Below are positions 1-9,299 of a DNA stretch of 21,623 bases, piece after piece. Each line of letters starts with the position of its first letter. Within the stretch, counting starts at the first letter, position 1. The notes below the pieces were generated by a model. The model saw only the letters and a program-made list of their open reading frames with translations, was not told where the DNA came from and did no database searches. Made by a program: the position numbers and the translations under genes. This DNA is from Paramacrobiotus richtersi. Lineage: Eukaryota; Tardigrada; Eutardigrada; Parachela; Macrobiotidae. The stretch covers positions 1-21,623 of the forward strand of contig JAQGAU010001071.1 in the NCBI GenBank assembly GCA_034698045.1, read 5' to 3'.

Positions 1-276
1 ATGGGCCTCATCTTCCGGAACGTCGCAATGCCGGCATAACCTCTCGTCCCTATCCAGTTTGTCCCAGCGTCCGGTTTCGATCCGTAAATAGTGACATCCG
101 CTCAGCAGCTTCATCAGAGATCCACCCAGATGAGGTGGAAGCTGGCGTAAGTAAGGGGCAAGTAGAGGTTCAGGATGCACCTGCAACATAAAAGAAAGCT
201 TCCCTCGACCGGGGACGTTATTCTCGCGCACGCGAGCCGACAGCTCAACGGTGAACTGTTTCTTCAGCTTATACAA
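1..276 (-). mobile_element. Non-LTR retrotransposon (LINE) ORF2 C-terminal fragment, runs off the window
   Basis: An uninterrupted minus-strand frame of about 91 codons runs from 276 to the window edge. Its last part reads LLSGCHYLRIETGRW, then a Cys/His cluster RLCRHCDVPEDEAH. This pairing (a hydrophobic GCHxLRIExGRW stretch followed by RLCxxC...EDExH) is what I know from the segment downstream of the reverse-transcriptase domain in CR1/L2-like LINEs; that assignment is from memory, not a search. The frame starts just after a TGA at 279-277 with no plausible start codon, so this is an interior piece. The core RT motifs (such as FADD) are not in the window. A chimeric host gene is possible but less likely. 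Confidence 0.65.
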
Positions 277-329
277 TCATGATGTCGACACAAGTGTCCA
301 CCTTGACACATGTCCACCTTGATTCGCTC

Positions 330-628
330 CACTTCACCTTGCCCAAGGCTGTTTCAAAACTGGTCAGCGAGGCATAATTGGTTTTTTCTACATCCAGTTC
401 GTTCCACAGGTCAACCGTTCGCACACAAAATGAGTCTTCACTTAGTGGAGTCTTCACTTGTGTGACGTGAGAATTCGCTTGTGCTGGTACGCAGCACGAA
501 ATGCAGCCTGAAAGAAGCCGGGTCAGCTGCCGAGAATGTCGAGAACACAAAAGCACGGAGACTATAGATGTACGCCTGTCTCGATGGACGGTGTTGGATT
601 GTTTCAGTGTCATGTGAGTCCTTTTCAT
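330..628 (-). mobile_element. Possible LINE ORF2 terminal fragment (RT tail)
   Basis: A minus-strand frame with an ATG at 628 contains, at about 330-450, the string DSFCVRTVDLWNELD followed by SLTSFETALGKV. This resembles the extreme C-terminus of many non-LTR reverse transcriptases (SFFxRTxxLWNxLP then SLxxFKxxL). The proline usually following WNxL is absent here (ELD). The frame differs from that of the fragment at 1-276, and the two regions belong to different parts of a LINE ORF2, so they are probably separate or rearranged insertions in the same orientation. The upstream half (about 485-628) lies inside one arm of the inverted repeat and shows no recognisable RT motif. Confidence 0.5.
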
Positions 629-1035
629 CGTGGGGTACCTCTACGAGTCTGCCGTCTTTATTGTGAAGAGAAGCGCTGGACGCCTCAAGGAACAACCGAA
701 ACCCCTAATTCCTCGCATTTCTCCGCGCCACCCATAGTTCCTACGATCGATGCTGCACTTCTCGTTAGTATGACAATGGCCTTGCGCAGGCGTAAAAGTG
801 CACAAGACTGAGGTTTACCTGGTTGTTCCTTGAGACGCTGATCGATTGTCTTCACTATAAATTAAGACGTCTGACTCGCAGAGGGACCCGTGATCCAAAG
901 GACTCAAAGGCCACTGGAACATACAAGCATCGTTCATCCAGACAGGTGTTGCTCTGTGCTATTCTGTTCTCGGCAATCGATCTGCATCCTCGACAGCTTT
1001 CCCGGCTTCTTTTGAGGCTGCATTTGGCTGGATAT
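485..1035. repeat. Diverged inverted repeat, arms about 485-715 and 795-1035
   Basis: The reverse complement of about 485-715 aligns by eye with about 795-1035 on the plus strand over roughly 230 bp. Shared blocks include GGTTGTTCCTTGAG, CAAAGGACTCA against AAAAGGACTCA, ATCCAGACAGG against ATCGAGACAGG, and CCCGGCTTCTTT followed by GGCTGCATTT. The spacer is about 80 bp. The arms are clearly diverged, with small indels, so this is not a recent palindrome. Both arms can be read from TTCCTTGAG as a protein-like frame beginning FLE with shared LH, RL, KDS and SRQ residues, which hints that the repeat unit once coded. The unit is not identified; one arm overlaps the LINE-like frame. Confidence 0.75.
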
Positions 1036-1358
1036 CCAGCGTATCACAGTTTCCATAGTTTTAATAGCTATTTTATGGAATTATCGACCAGTTTCTGGTT
1101 CTCTTTTGTTTTGGATTTGACTACTGAAGTAATTATGAAACAATTAAGATACATGGTTTCACGAATAAAGTCACATGGTCGATACCTACCATACAATATC
1201 ATTTCGTTAAAAACCTTTTAAACTAGGTAAGTGCACTAGCTTCTAGCGGGAACTGAATGACCGAAGCCAAGGCAGCACGTAAAGGATTAATAAATAAAGT
1301 TCAATATTAATAGTAACAGCAATAATAACAAACATCTAACAAACAGCTCTACTCATTA

Positions 1359-1367
1359 TTAAACATA
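1359..1367. repeat. Left target-site duplication of the DNA transposon
   Basis: TTAAACATA lies immediately outside the left terminal inverted repeat and recurs exactly at 2036-2044 on the other side. An exact 9 bp direct repeat at both outer edges of a TIR-bounded element is the expected footprint of insertion. Confidence 0.85.
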
Positions 1368-2035
1368 GGGTACCACTATAGGCACCCCCATACACCCCCT
1401 TTCACTAAAGGCACCCCCTCTGCACGCCGAATCACTATAGGCACCCCTATTAAATTAAGAATAATTACAGCATCGCTGTTGCAATATTTGTTGTCGTAAT
1501 GAAATCGTGGCATTTGTTAACATCTACAGCTAAGCGTCTTCCCATAATACTGTTATTATATGATACCGGCTACTTTGCTTTGCACTATGGTAGCTGGACA
1601 CGACTTCCCAGATCGTCCTGATCATCTCCTTTCGTAAGCGATTCTAAACGAGCGAATATATATGCAAACTTCGAAGAGTTCGAGGTCAACTCGAAGCGGT
1701 TCCAGAAAGAGACTAACCAGACATACATTGCATATTTGCCGAAATGGCATTCAGATTCAATTACACTCACACAGAGCCGCAAAAATAAATCCCCAGCTAG
1801 AATCAGTGTTGCCGCTATCGTAATTATGCGGAACGATTTCGACATCTAGGTGTGTAGCTTGGTTGTTGGTATTACGCAGCGCAACAAGTACGCGAAGCAT
1901 AATGGGTGGCTATAAAATATGAAAACAGCGGGCCTTTAATTAATTAATTCAAAAGGGGTGCCTATAGCAAACGGGGTGCGCAAAAGGGGTGCCTATAGTA
2001 AACGGGGGTGAAAGGGGGTGTCTATAGCGATTTCC
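1368..2035. mobile_element. 668 bp non-autonomous DNA transposon (MITE-like) with TIRs and phased subterminal repeats
   Basis: The ends are inverted copies: the first 22 bases (starting GGGTACCACTATAGG) and the reverse complement of the last 22 (starting GGAAATCGCTATAGA) match at 17 of 22 positions. The motif CTATAGGCACCCC or a close variant occurs three times inward from the left end (1376, 1405, 1435) and three times inverted at the right end (CTATAG cores at 1962, 1993, 2022), spaced 29-31 bp. An identical 9 bp duplication flanks the element. No transposase is encoded, so mobilisation would have been in trans. TSD length fits Merlin- or Mutator-type transposases; the family is not assigned. 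The interior is unlike the ends and carries a short minus-strand ORF. Confidence 0.85.
1585..1845 (-). CDS. Small ORF (86 codons) inside the DNA transposon, signal-anchor-like N-terminus
   Basis: It starts at an ATG (1845) and ends at 1585, lying wholly between the terminal repeats. The N-terminus MSKSFRIITIAATLILAG continues into a hydrophobic run to about residue 28, typical of a signal peptide or single membrane anchor. The remainder is aromatic- and charge-rich with an acidic GDDQDD near the end. I recognise no family. It could be a captured first exon of a host membrane or secreted protein, or a chance ORF. No transposase catalytic residues can be argued for at this size. Confidence 0.25.
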   Translation of the reverse strand: MSKSFRIITIAATLILAGDLFLRLCVSVIESECHFGKYAMYVWLVSFWNRFELTSNSSKFAYIFARLESLTKGDDQDDLGSRVQLP

Positions 2036-2044
2036 TTAAACATA
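2036..2044. repeat. Right target-site duplication of the DNA transposon
   Basis: TTAAACATA, identical to 1359-1367, directly follows the right terminal repeat. Confidence 0.85.
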
Positions 2045-3040
2045 TCACAATATTAATTATAATATTAATAATAATTAATTATTAAAAATAATTAAATATG
2101 ATTAGTGACCGACGAATGACACACACACGCCGAAATCCATTTTAGTTGATTATAGAGGACCTTCGCTCCGCTTCGGTCGATGATGAACCTCCGCTCCGGT
2201 CGACAAAAGCGGTCGATCGGGGCTCACCAGTCCTAACTAATTTTTCTACCCGATTCCATGAACTGCATCATTTCCATAAAAGAGGTGCCAAGAGTCCTAA
2301 AAGTCAAAAAGTCTCGACCGCTAGAGGGTACCAAATGATTCCAAGCTGATCCACATGCAAATACATAGAGCCGGCGTTTTTTGTTTTCGATTAGTCTCCG
2401 TTCTCTGTCAGTCATCGAGTGTGCAAGGGAAACCGGCACTTTAGTAATTTTCTTACTAAGAAAATACTGTTATGGTCTTCATCCGGATAGTACTGCGCCA
2501 CTACAGTTTGCTAGATCATGATCACTCACGTCCGGTATAAGTGAACGAATGCTGCGGAGGAATGATAACAATAAGGTCGCCAGTATGAAATGATGACATG
2601 CATGATGATGTCGTATAGGTGCTGCAAGGCAGAGCTTTAAGCTGATTCTTTACATTAATATTTAGCTCGTTTGTTCTTAATAATACGACGTCCCATATGA
2701 GTCCTGTTTAGTAAGACGGTCAACCATCGATTATTATTTCCTTATTTCCAGCCATGTTGTTTACTAGAAAGTCAGTGCAGTACTGGTTATGTTCAACCGA
2801 CTTGCAAAAAAAAACTACGAATTTCATAGTTCTCTGACAGTTTGAACATTCTCTTACAGTCACCATACGAACCTTATCAGTCCGTCGAAGTTCGGTTTCG
2901 ATATCTGTGTTACGAACGATTCGGTATGTACTGTACTACATACTTAACCCAAAATGACCATTAACCAGTATGTACATAGTACCAGTTTTCAATGCGCAGA
3001 TGTTGTCCGTCAGGAAAACCCGTCCTGATATGTTTTGCTG
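2045..3040. other. Intergenic, no convincing gene
   Basis: An AT-rich start (2045-2100) is followed by mixed sequence. Two near-identical 15-mers at about 2166-2204 (CTCCGCTTCGGTCGA and CTCCGCTCCGGTCGA) form a small local duplication. Short ORFs on both strands have no recognisable motifs. The right part probably includes or borders the 3' UTR of the minus-strand BTB gene. Confidence 0.5.
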
Positions 3041-3050
3041 TTTATTTATT
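3041..3050 (-). promoter_or_regulatory. Candidate polyadenylation signal for the BTB-BACK-PHR gene
   Basis: On the minus strand this reads AATAAATAAA, two overlapping AATAAA hexamers about 250 nt downstream of the stop codon at 3301. Position and sense fit a 3' end signal, but there is no transcript evidence. Confidence 0.4.
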
Positions 3051-3154
3051 CGATATATCTGACCTTGGCAATAGCCTGTTACACGATTTGAGAAATTGTA
3101 CAATACCACAAAGTAGCAAGCCCATTCAACTACAGCACCGAGCTGGCGACTGGT

Positions 3155-3320
3155 GTACTGTACGCGATCGCTGAAACGGCACACAGAGTAGTGTATTCGG
3201 TAACATGCGCGTCGAATATTCCTACTCTGCCTACACGCACTCATCACACTTCCAGTTCCGCTCGGGTGTTGTATGCGGTAGGGCAAATTTTCGTGCCATT
3301 TCATCGATCGCGTACAGTAC
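3155..3320. repeat. 28 bp inverted repeat spanning the BTB-BACK-PHR stop codon
   Basis: 3155-3182 and the reverse complement of 3293-3320 agree at 26 of 28 positions (shared core GTACTGTACGCGATCG). The inter-arm loop is 110 nt. The right arm contains the last codons and TGA stop of the minus-strand BTB gene; the left arm lies in its 3' UTR. Confidence 0.85.
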
Positions 3321-5247
3321 CGATGGATCGAAATATGAGTTCGGGAATCTGGCCTTCGTTCACGTTCGTGACATTGCCGCTGGTACGTCTGCGTCTCTGG
3401 GTGAGATGATGCGTGCCGTAATGAGCATGTCGGGCACGATGTGCCGACGATGGAGCAACTTCCGCCTCGAAGAAATCAACGATTAGTGGGTCCGGTCCCT
3501 TCCCGCTCGTTTCCGTAACTTTACCACCACATCCGTACCATTTTTGCTCACCCTTCAATACACAGAAACATTGGTTACGGGAAAGTTTGTATTTTTTAAA
3601 TTAAAGAACCACAAACTTGTGTACTACGTCTACTTTTTGTACAGTACTTTCCTTACATCAAGTACAACCGAAACAATGTAGAACTTGTCCACGTCCAACA
3701 GTATCAAATTGTCAAATTCCACACGAAAAATGCAGTTCGTGTTGTCGGCAGTAAAGATAATTTCACGGTTGGCTATAATCTCTTGTTCGTTCGCCACCAC
3801 GCGTATCAGTTTCATAACCACATTGTACTTGGCGAAGCGTGATGCATTTCCAAACAGTCCGACTGCTTGTAGCATGACTTGCTTGCTAACTCTAAACCTA
3901 AAAGCATATCGGCACTGTGTTTACTGTCACGATTTTTAACAGCAAAACTGTAACTTCTAGTTACGCAATCAAGTCTTCCGCTCCGTTACGCGATTTGTTT
4001 TTCAATGGGACAACGGCAGCGAACCGTTTGATGACAACTTCTTCACCGGCTTTTCCGTACGCCCGTTTTGCCGAACTGAACAAAGGGCAGACGGACAATG
4101 GGTTAAAGGACTGGAGAAGTAGATCATTCAGTTCGTCCACACTTAACAAGCCGGTCTGGAATAGAAAATCAATTGCAAGTTGTCTATAAGAATATGATTC
4201 ACATTAGCAAACCTTTGTTTTTGCGGAGCACGTAATCAGTTCTTCCGCAGCCAACAGAGGAAATCGAACCAGAAACAGAGCATCCTGAAGCTCAGCGCGT
4301 TTATTAGTCGCGGACGGTACCAAGCCTTTCTGTTCGCATGCATAACGTGCCCATCTGGAATCCGAAAAGTAACTGCTTTTGTAAAGTTTTTATGAGAACC
4401 ATCGTTGTACCTTTCCGTAGCATTGTAAATATCCATTTCTTTTATTAACAGCCCGTCTCTTGGCAATATTTGTTTCAAGCTTTCCAGGCTGATATGTAAC
4501 CACTGTTCGCTTGCAACCAACGAGGATAAGTGCTGATCGATCAGGAGCAAGCAGTGGTCTGCGATGATACTTTCTCCGTACTGCACAGCCTAGAAAAGCG
4601 GAAGTTATCATGCTCACACCAGAGCATAACAGTAATCGGTGATTTCGGTACCTTATCCACGAACATTAGGGCAGTATCACAAGTACATAAAGGGAGGACA
4701 TTCCGCTCACAAACGGCAACTAAGGACGGAAGATCATAGTATCTAGCGGCAAATAACGTATCCAAGGCATCCTTCGGGTGCATATCTTGAATTTTATCCG
4801 TATAAATATATCTGCTTAACAATTTTAATTTGATGGATGGACGTGAAAACGTCTAGAAATCGTTTTGCTTACCGAAGTACGTTGCGGAAAGCAGCCGGCG
4901 TGACGTGAGTTATCACAATCGGCTTGCTATCTGAGAAATCCGGTGTGGGACTGTAAAACAGACGCTCAAAACGCTTGCTGGCAGTGGCAAGGATAAACCT
5001 AATCAAAAAACAGGTTACAGCAGCTTTTTGTGTTCCTTGATGATCGTTAAGATTCTAACTTAAGAAGCTAAAGTCAGGTGAGACGCTACTTATGTGCAGG
5101 AATGGTTAAAGCATCCGTCCCACTGCCCACTACAAACTCCACGTCGCTAAGAATATTGCGCTCCAGGAGGAAAGCGGTTCGCTCGGTTAATGTGTGGAAT
5201 TTGGACTGCCATCCCCACGTGGACACTTGCGGGCTTCCTTCCGGCAT
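3301..5247 (-). CDS. BTB-BACK-PHR domain protein (BTBD1/2/3/6 family), 8 exons
   Basis: A likely Cullin-3 E3 ligase substrate adaptor by family. Exons, read on the minus strand: 5247-5090, 4998-4873, 4811-4652, 4589-4411, 4354-4232, 4183-3965, 3897-3657, 3552-3301; phases agree and the total is 1458 nt (485 aa), normal for the family. The ATG at 5247 has an in-frame TGA just upstream. The BTB domain begins near residue 20 (LTERTAFLLERNILSDVEFV), with FILATASKRF and RYIYTDKIQD. BACK is marked by SLVASEQWLHISLESLKQIL and LPRDGLLIKEMDIYNAT. PHR is marked by AFRVSKQVMLQAVGLFGN, WYGCGGKV and a terminal VNEGQIPELIF. Exon 5 uses a poor donor (AC then GTGCTC), chosen because it restores frame and homology (EELIT then QLAIDFLFQTG). 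A His/Arg-rich stretch interrupts the end of PHR. The paralogue within the family cannot be decided. Confidence 0.88.
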
Positions 5248-5668
5248 GATTCATACAAAGAATAATACTAACCACCAACAATCATGAATGCCTGTTGAAA
5301 GGGACAATTTTGGCTGGCGAGCTGCATAACTGTTAATCGTGAAATATCTTTTGTACTTGCACGCATGATGTTTGATGTTGATGCAACAATCGATGTTGTT
5401 GCGATGTAACAATGACCCGCGGTTTGTCAGCTGCATGCAAATGCGCTTCCGCTTACTAGCTATGCAAAATCACATATACAGATGTACTGCACAACTGCCG
5501 AACGCTTTGCATTAGGTCCCTATCCAGCTCTTTGATTGCGTACAGACTGTTACAGTCACCTTCTTCGTAAGTATGTATTAGCGCTGTTTAATTTCCATCA
5601 AATATTAAAGCGTGATGACTTTCCAAAATATCGGCACGAGTTACAGTCAATCATAAACATCGCTTCGT
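5248..5668. other. Intergenic between GPCR A 3' end and the BTB gene start
   Basis: No coding frame or repeat is recognisable. It must hold the BTB-BACK-PHR promoter (read leftward from about 5250) and the 3' UTR of GPCR A. No TATA element can be placed with confidence. Confidence 0.5.
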
Positions 5669-7018
5669 CTAAATGTTAATTTGTTCTAAGGAAAGCTCCG
5701 TGTCCACTTTCGCAGTTCTTGGTATTCGCAGCACACGGCAACGAAACTTTAGCGCAAAATCTTTGGCATTCGCGACACGTCGCTTGATATCCTTCCGCAC
5801 CTCCGCCAGACAGAGCGCAAACAAAATCGGATCCACGATAGCTTGTACAGGATAGCCCACCCACTCCAACTGCCATACAATGTCAGGCAGTACCGCATCG
5901 TAATACTTGACCATAATCGACATGACGTGGTACGGCGCCCAAAGTATCATGATACTGACCGTCATAGCGGTAAGAGCCACAAATGATTTGGACCGGTAGA
6001 ACACGGGACCCTTCTTTCCGTCCGGTGCCACTAGTTTGGCGTGGTGTTGGCTGTTGCGAAAGTACTTGTAGCAGATGAAAGGATACGAGAAGAGGACTAG
6101 CGAGTCAGGAACGTAGAAAACTAGGAACATGTAGGACTGGCTCCAGGGCTCCTGTGCGTCAGTATTGAAGCGGCATCCTAAAATATAACATTAGATTTAA
6201 TGCGTCAGAAACACAACGGATAAGCTTCTGGCAATGTAGCAATCAATAAGGACATATGAACGTACGAGCTACGTTGGACACATAAGCTCTAAATCGAATA
6301 CGATCTAACTGTAAACTTAGATAACACGTGACATCATCAACTAAGTATCTTTTTAAGAGGTAGAAAGTACCTAGAACCGTTTGAAATGTTTTCAGCGGTA
6401 ACATCGCGAAACTGACTAAAAGTTCATAATGTGTCTAATAGCATTGTAACGTTCTGTATACATGTACACAACCGAGTCTTTACCCGTATGCAACGGTGGA
6501 CGGAAAAACAGGCGATCCCGTATGAGCAAAGGAAGGCAGGCTACATGAATCCCAATCCACAGCGCTACACAGACATACATGGCCAAGCGGGGGTTATGGT
6601 ATATCCGGTAAGATACCGGAGCAAAAACCGCCCAGATACGGGTTAAGGTCATCAAAGCGTGTGACCCCGTAATTATTCCCGGCAAGAGCCAGTTGCCGTA
6701 CAGGTAGACATCACAACCAAATTGTCCCATCCACCAATAAGTGGAAGCAAAGTTCATCATCTCCAACGGCAGCATGCAGACGCACCAACACAGGAGATTG
6801 GAAACGAGGATAGAAATAAGGTAAATGGTAAAGGAGGTGATCAGGTGGCGAGTGGTCAGTATAAGAGTTAGCAGAGCAGCGTTAAATGTTAGGATGAAGA
6901 TGAACAGAACTGGCCACACTCCAGCCAGAGATGTTGGCTTGTTGTCTGTGCCTGTGATATCAGTGTAAAGTGGGGTATTGTTCGAATTGTTGAAGAATGC
7001 CGAAATATTTGTAGGCAT
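5669..7018 (-). CDS. GPCR A: divergent class A (rhodopsin-like) receptor, 2 exons
   Basis: Exons 7018-6484 and 6177-5669 joined in phase 1 (intron 306 bp, GTAAAG donor, ATTTTAG acceptor) give 347 aa. The N-terminus has N-glycosylation sequons (NIS, NNT). TM1 contains the FNAALL asparagine (about residue 46). Cys102 before TM3 and Cys180 in loop 2 form the expected disulfide pair. The DRY position reads TRI (126-128), TM4 has Trp154, TM6 reads ILWAPYH and TM7 ends DPILF instead of NPxxY. TM2 lacks the usual acidic residue (NLLCWCVC). The intron falls in extracellular loop 2, unlike receptors B-D, so A is a separate lineage despite its neighbouring position. The ligand is unknown; an orphan peptide- or chemosensory-type receptor is plausible. 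The ATG at 7018 is the natural start. Confidence 0.85.
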
Positions 7019-8005
7019 GATGGTAAATGTTACGCGTGGAGAGACGATAAACAGCCAATGTACTTTAGATGCGAATTACAGAAACGGAAAGAACAGCGAA
7101 TGATGCAGTAACAGGTAAAATTTATTGTCGTTCCTATGGATCGTCAAGGAGTGGTGGAACATATGACAGCCGATATCACTCTTTCTAGAAATCGGCTCCC
7201 ATAGGATATCCATACCTGTTTGCACAGCTACTGCTTACGCTGCTAAGCTGATGTTAATAACCACTACTGTTTGTCTTGTCAGACCTATCTCGGGAAATGT
7301 GGGCATATGAGTTACGGTTCGCAGTTTATTTTAAGTTTACAGAAGTGTCGGTACTCTGTGCTTGATCAGGTTTGCCGTGAAACAGCTTGACAGTATTCTC
7401 GGCACTCCGCAAAAAGTATGTCACTTGTGTTTGCGATAAGTCAGAAGCCAGTGGCTCTGATCGAAATGAATGGAAACTTTGCTTCTCTTGAGAGGGATTT
7501 AGGACTCCCTCGGATACAGGAGATAATCACTGTCTTGTTTTGGTTAGTGGCCGAAGAGTAATGCAATGTGCAGACTCAAGGCACCTGCAGACCTGCTGGA
7601 CCGAAATGGCCACAGGAATAAAGTTGTTGTTGCGCTGTTCGCTGATTGTGGGGGAATTCGTCTTTCACCAGCAAACGCCCAATCAGATCTTTAAAGACCG
7701 ATCGCGACCTTTAAAGTTTCGGCTACTTTTTAGCAAACTTCTTGATGTTTTCTTCTTTCTGAATATGTCTACTTTTGAATCGTACCAAAGAACGAACCTG
7801 ACTATGAATTTAGGATAAGTACCTGTATGTAGCTAAAATCAGCGTTTCCAAAGGAAACCTAGCACGCTGCATGCAAAAGTAGGCTTTTTGCAACGTGCAA
7901 CAAAACTGTTACAATCTTAAAACTGGAGACGTCATACTTTACTACTGTGCAACAACTCTACCCAATAATACGGTTCATCATTCATTATTCTGGTATGCAG
8001 GTAAC
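7019..8005. other. Intergenic, promoter side of GPCR A and 3' side of GPCR B
   Basis: No recognisable gene. A plus-strand open stretch at 7540-7818 begins with TTG and has no family features. The segment near 7977-7998 (TCATTCATTATTCTGGTAT) resembles 10811-10828 downstream of GPCR C, so the right edge belongs to the duplicated receptor unit. Confidence 0.5.
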
Positions 8006-8035
8006 AGTAAAAGCAACCGTCCCAGTGAGTGCATA
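8006..8035 (-). promoter_or_regulatory. Conserved 30-nt block 3' of GPCR B
   Basis: This gap-free 30-mer lies about 50-80 nt after the GPCR B stop. It matches 13114-13143 after GPCR D at 26 of 30 positions and 11148-11177 after GPCR C at 24 of 30. It is probably in the 3' UTR; function unknown. Confidence 0.6.
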
Positions 8036-8087
8036 ATTATGTAAATTCTGAACTACAGTATATGTGTGCTGAACATTTTGACAAACA

Positions 8088-9299
8088 TTAACAAGTTATG
8101 TAGCAAAGGGTATCAAAGCACGATTTGCGGACATCATCAAGTGATATGACCAGAATAAGCGGGTCTAGTAATGCCTGTGCGAAGTACATTAAATCAAAGC
8201 TGTATGCCAGGTATGGATTAGAGCAGCTGCAAAATGAAAATATCCCGTAGTACATAGTGCTCGGCGTCCACAAAATGAGCACAGATCCTGTGAGGAGCGT
8301 CAGAGCCCAGAAGGCGTTTCTTTTCTGGACATGGCTCTTGCTGATTATCCCTCGGTGCTGAGCTGCAGTGGTGGATTTATTTGGATCTGAAACAAAAGGA
8401 ACAGCCACTACAAATCACTGCTGGCAACGCTGCTGAAAGTTAAAGACCACGTTCCGTCATCAAAAAATCGATTGTAAAATTTACTAATTGTTACGGTGAT
8501 CACTGATGCTTTACTTCTAATGCTTTTATTTCCGTTTATGTACTCGAACAACAAGGAAATCTAACACGACGTTTCTAGACTTCAGATTCTAGACTGCGAA
8601 AAACTTACCATTCGAAGTGCTGTTTAAGTCACTATTGACCATATTACGTGGCCTGTGGTGCTGCCGATGTTTATACAACACTACAGGGTATGTACCCAGT
8701 ACGATCGTCTCCACAGCAACGATTATCGAAAAAGACATGTAATTCCAGCCTTTTAAAAGCCCATCCTCATTGTAATCCATGTCGCACCCCGTTCTTTCAG
8801 TTCCCACGTCGGACACAACATGGAGAACAAGTACGGGGAACTCTAGGACATGGGCCACTATCCAGGGCGCAGCACAACACAAAACTGCGGCCTTCTCGGA
8901 ATGGCGGAATTTATAAGAAATGGGAAACATTATTGCCCATAGCCGATTAACGGTTATTAAGCAATGAGCAAACATCGGGAACAGAGCAACTACGTAAGTG
9001 CTGTATATACTGAAAATACAAAAGGGAAGTGTGAAAACATGCGATGGCGCTGTGAATCCATGCACTACGGCATCCATGAGACCGTAAATGATGACATCCA
9101 AAAGGTTCGCCAGCAGTAGATTACAAGCGTACAGGTTAAAATGATTTTTCATTTGGTTGTAATGCAGAATGATGATGAGTAATAATGCTCCGTTAAGGAT
9201 GGCAGAAATAACTGAGATGATCAGTCCAACAATCACGTCAGTTCTCCACGAAAACTCGGATGACCATGTTTCGTTTTTCTGTAGTGAGAAGTTCGACAT
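8088..9299 (-). CDS. GPCR B: class A receptor of the tandem B-C-D family, 2 exons
   Basis: Exons 9299-8609 and 8386-8088 (222 bp intron, phase 1) encode 329 aa. Sequons NFS and NET sit in the N-terminus. Seven membrane segments fall near residues 22-46, 57-79, 94-118, 138-160, 186-209, 254-279 and 292-312. Conserved class A positions present: Asn36 in TM1, Asp68 in TM2 (LLANLLDV), Cys94 and Cys172 (disulfide), Trp146 in TM4, Pro205 in TM5, and LWTP at 269-272 in TM6. Departures: NRLW (118-121) replaces DRY, and DPLIL replaces NPxxY. The intron interrupts intracellular loop 3. The start ATG is shared in context (MSN.(T/S)LQ.NET) with C and D. Ligand and coupling are unknown. Confidence 0.88.

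Noticed and set aside
1368-2035. Regularly spaced CTATAGGCACCCC copies as a CRISPR-like array
   Set aside because: Copies are inverted at the two ends, only three per end, and bounded by TIRs and a 9 bp target duplication; this is transposon architecture in a eukaryotic window.
1359-2044. piggyBac assignment because the duplication begins TTAA
   Set aside because: The direct repeat extends to nine exact bases and the termini do not start with the CCC/CCY ends expected of piggyBac; the TTAA may be coincidence.
2233-2439. Minus-strand frame with MTDRERRLIENKKRRLYVF as a small gene
   Set aside because: Short, no recognised family, no upstream or downstream exon and no conserved copy; not separable from chance.
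3191-3486. Plus-strand frames over the end of the BTB gene
   Set aside because: They are antisense to the last PHR exon, which is supported by homology and splice phase.
7540-7818. Plus-strand open stretch of about 90 codons between GPCR A and B
   Set aside because: It starts at TTG, lacks recognisable motifs and has no counterpart near the other receptors.
8648-8950. Plus-strand ORF over GPCR B exon 1
   Set aside because: Antisense shadow of a clear seven-transmembrane coding exon.
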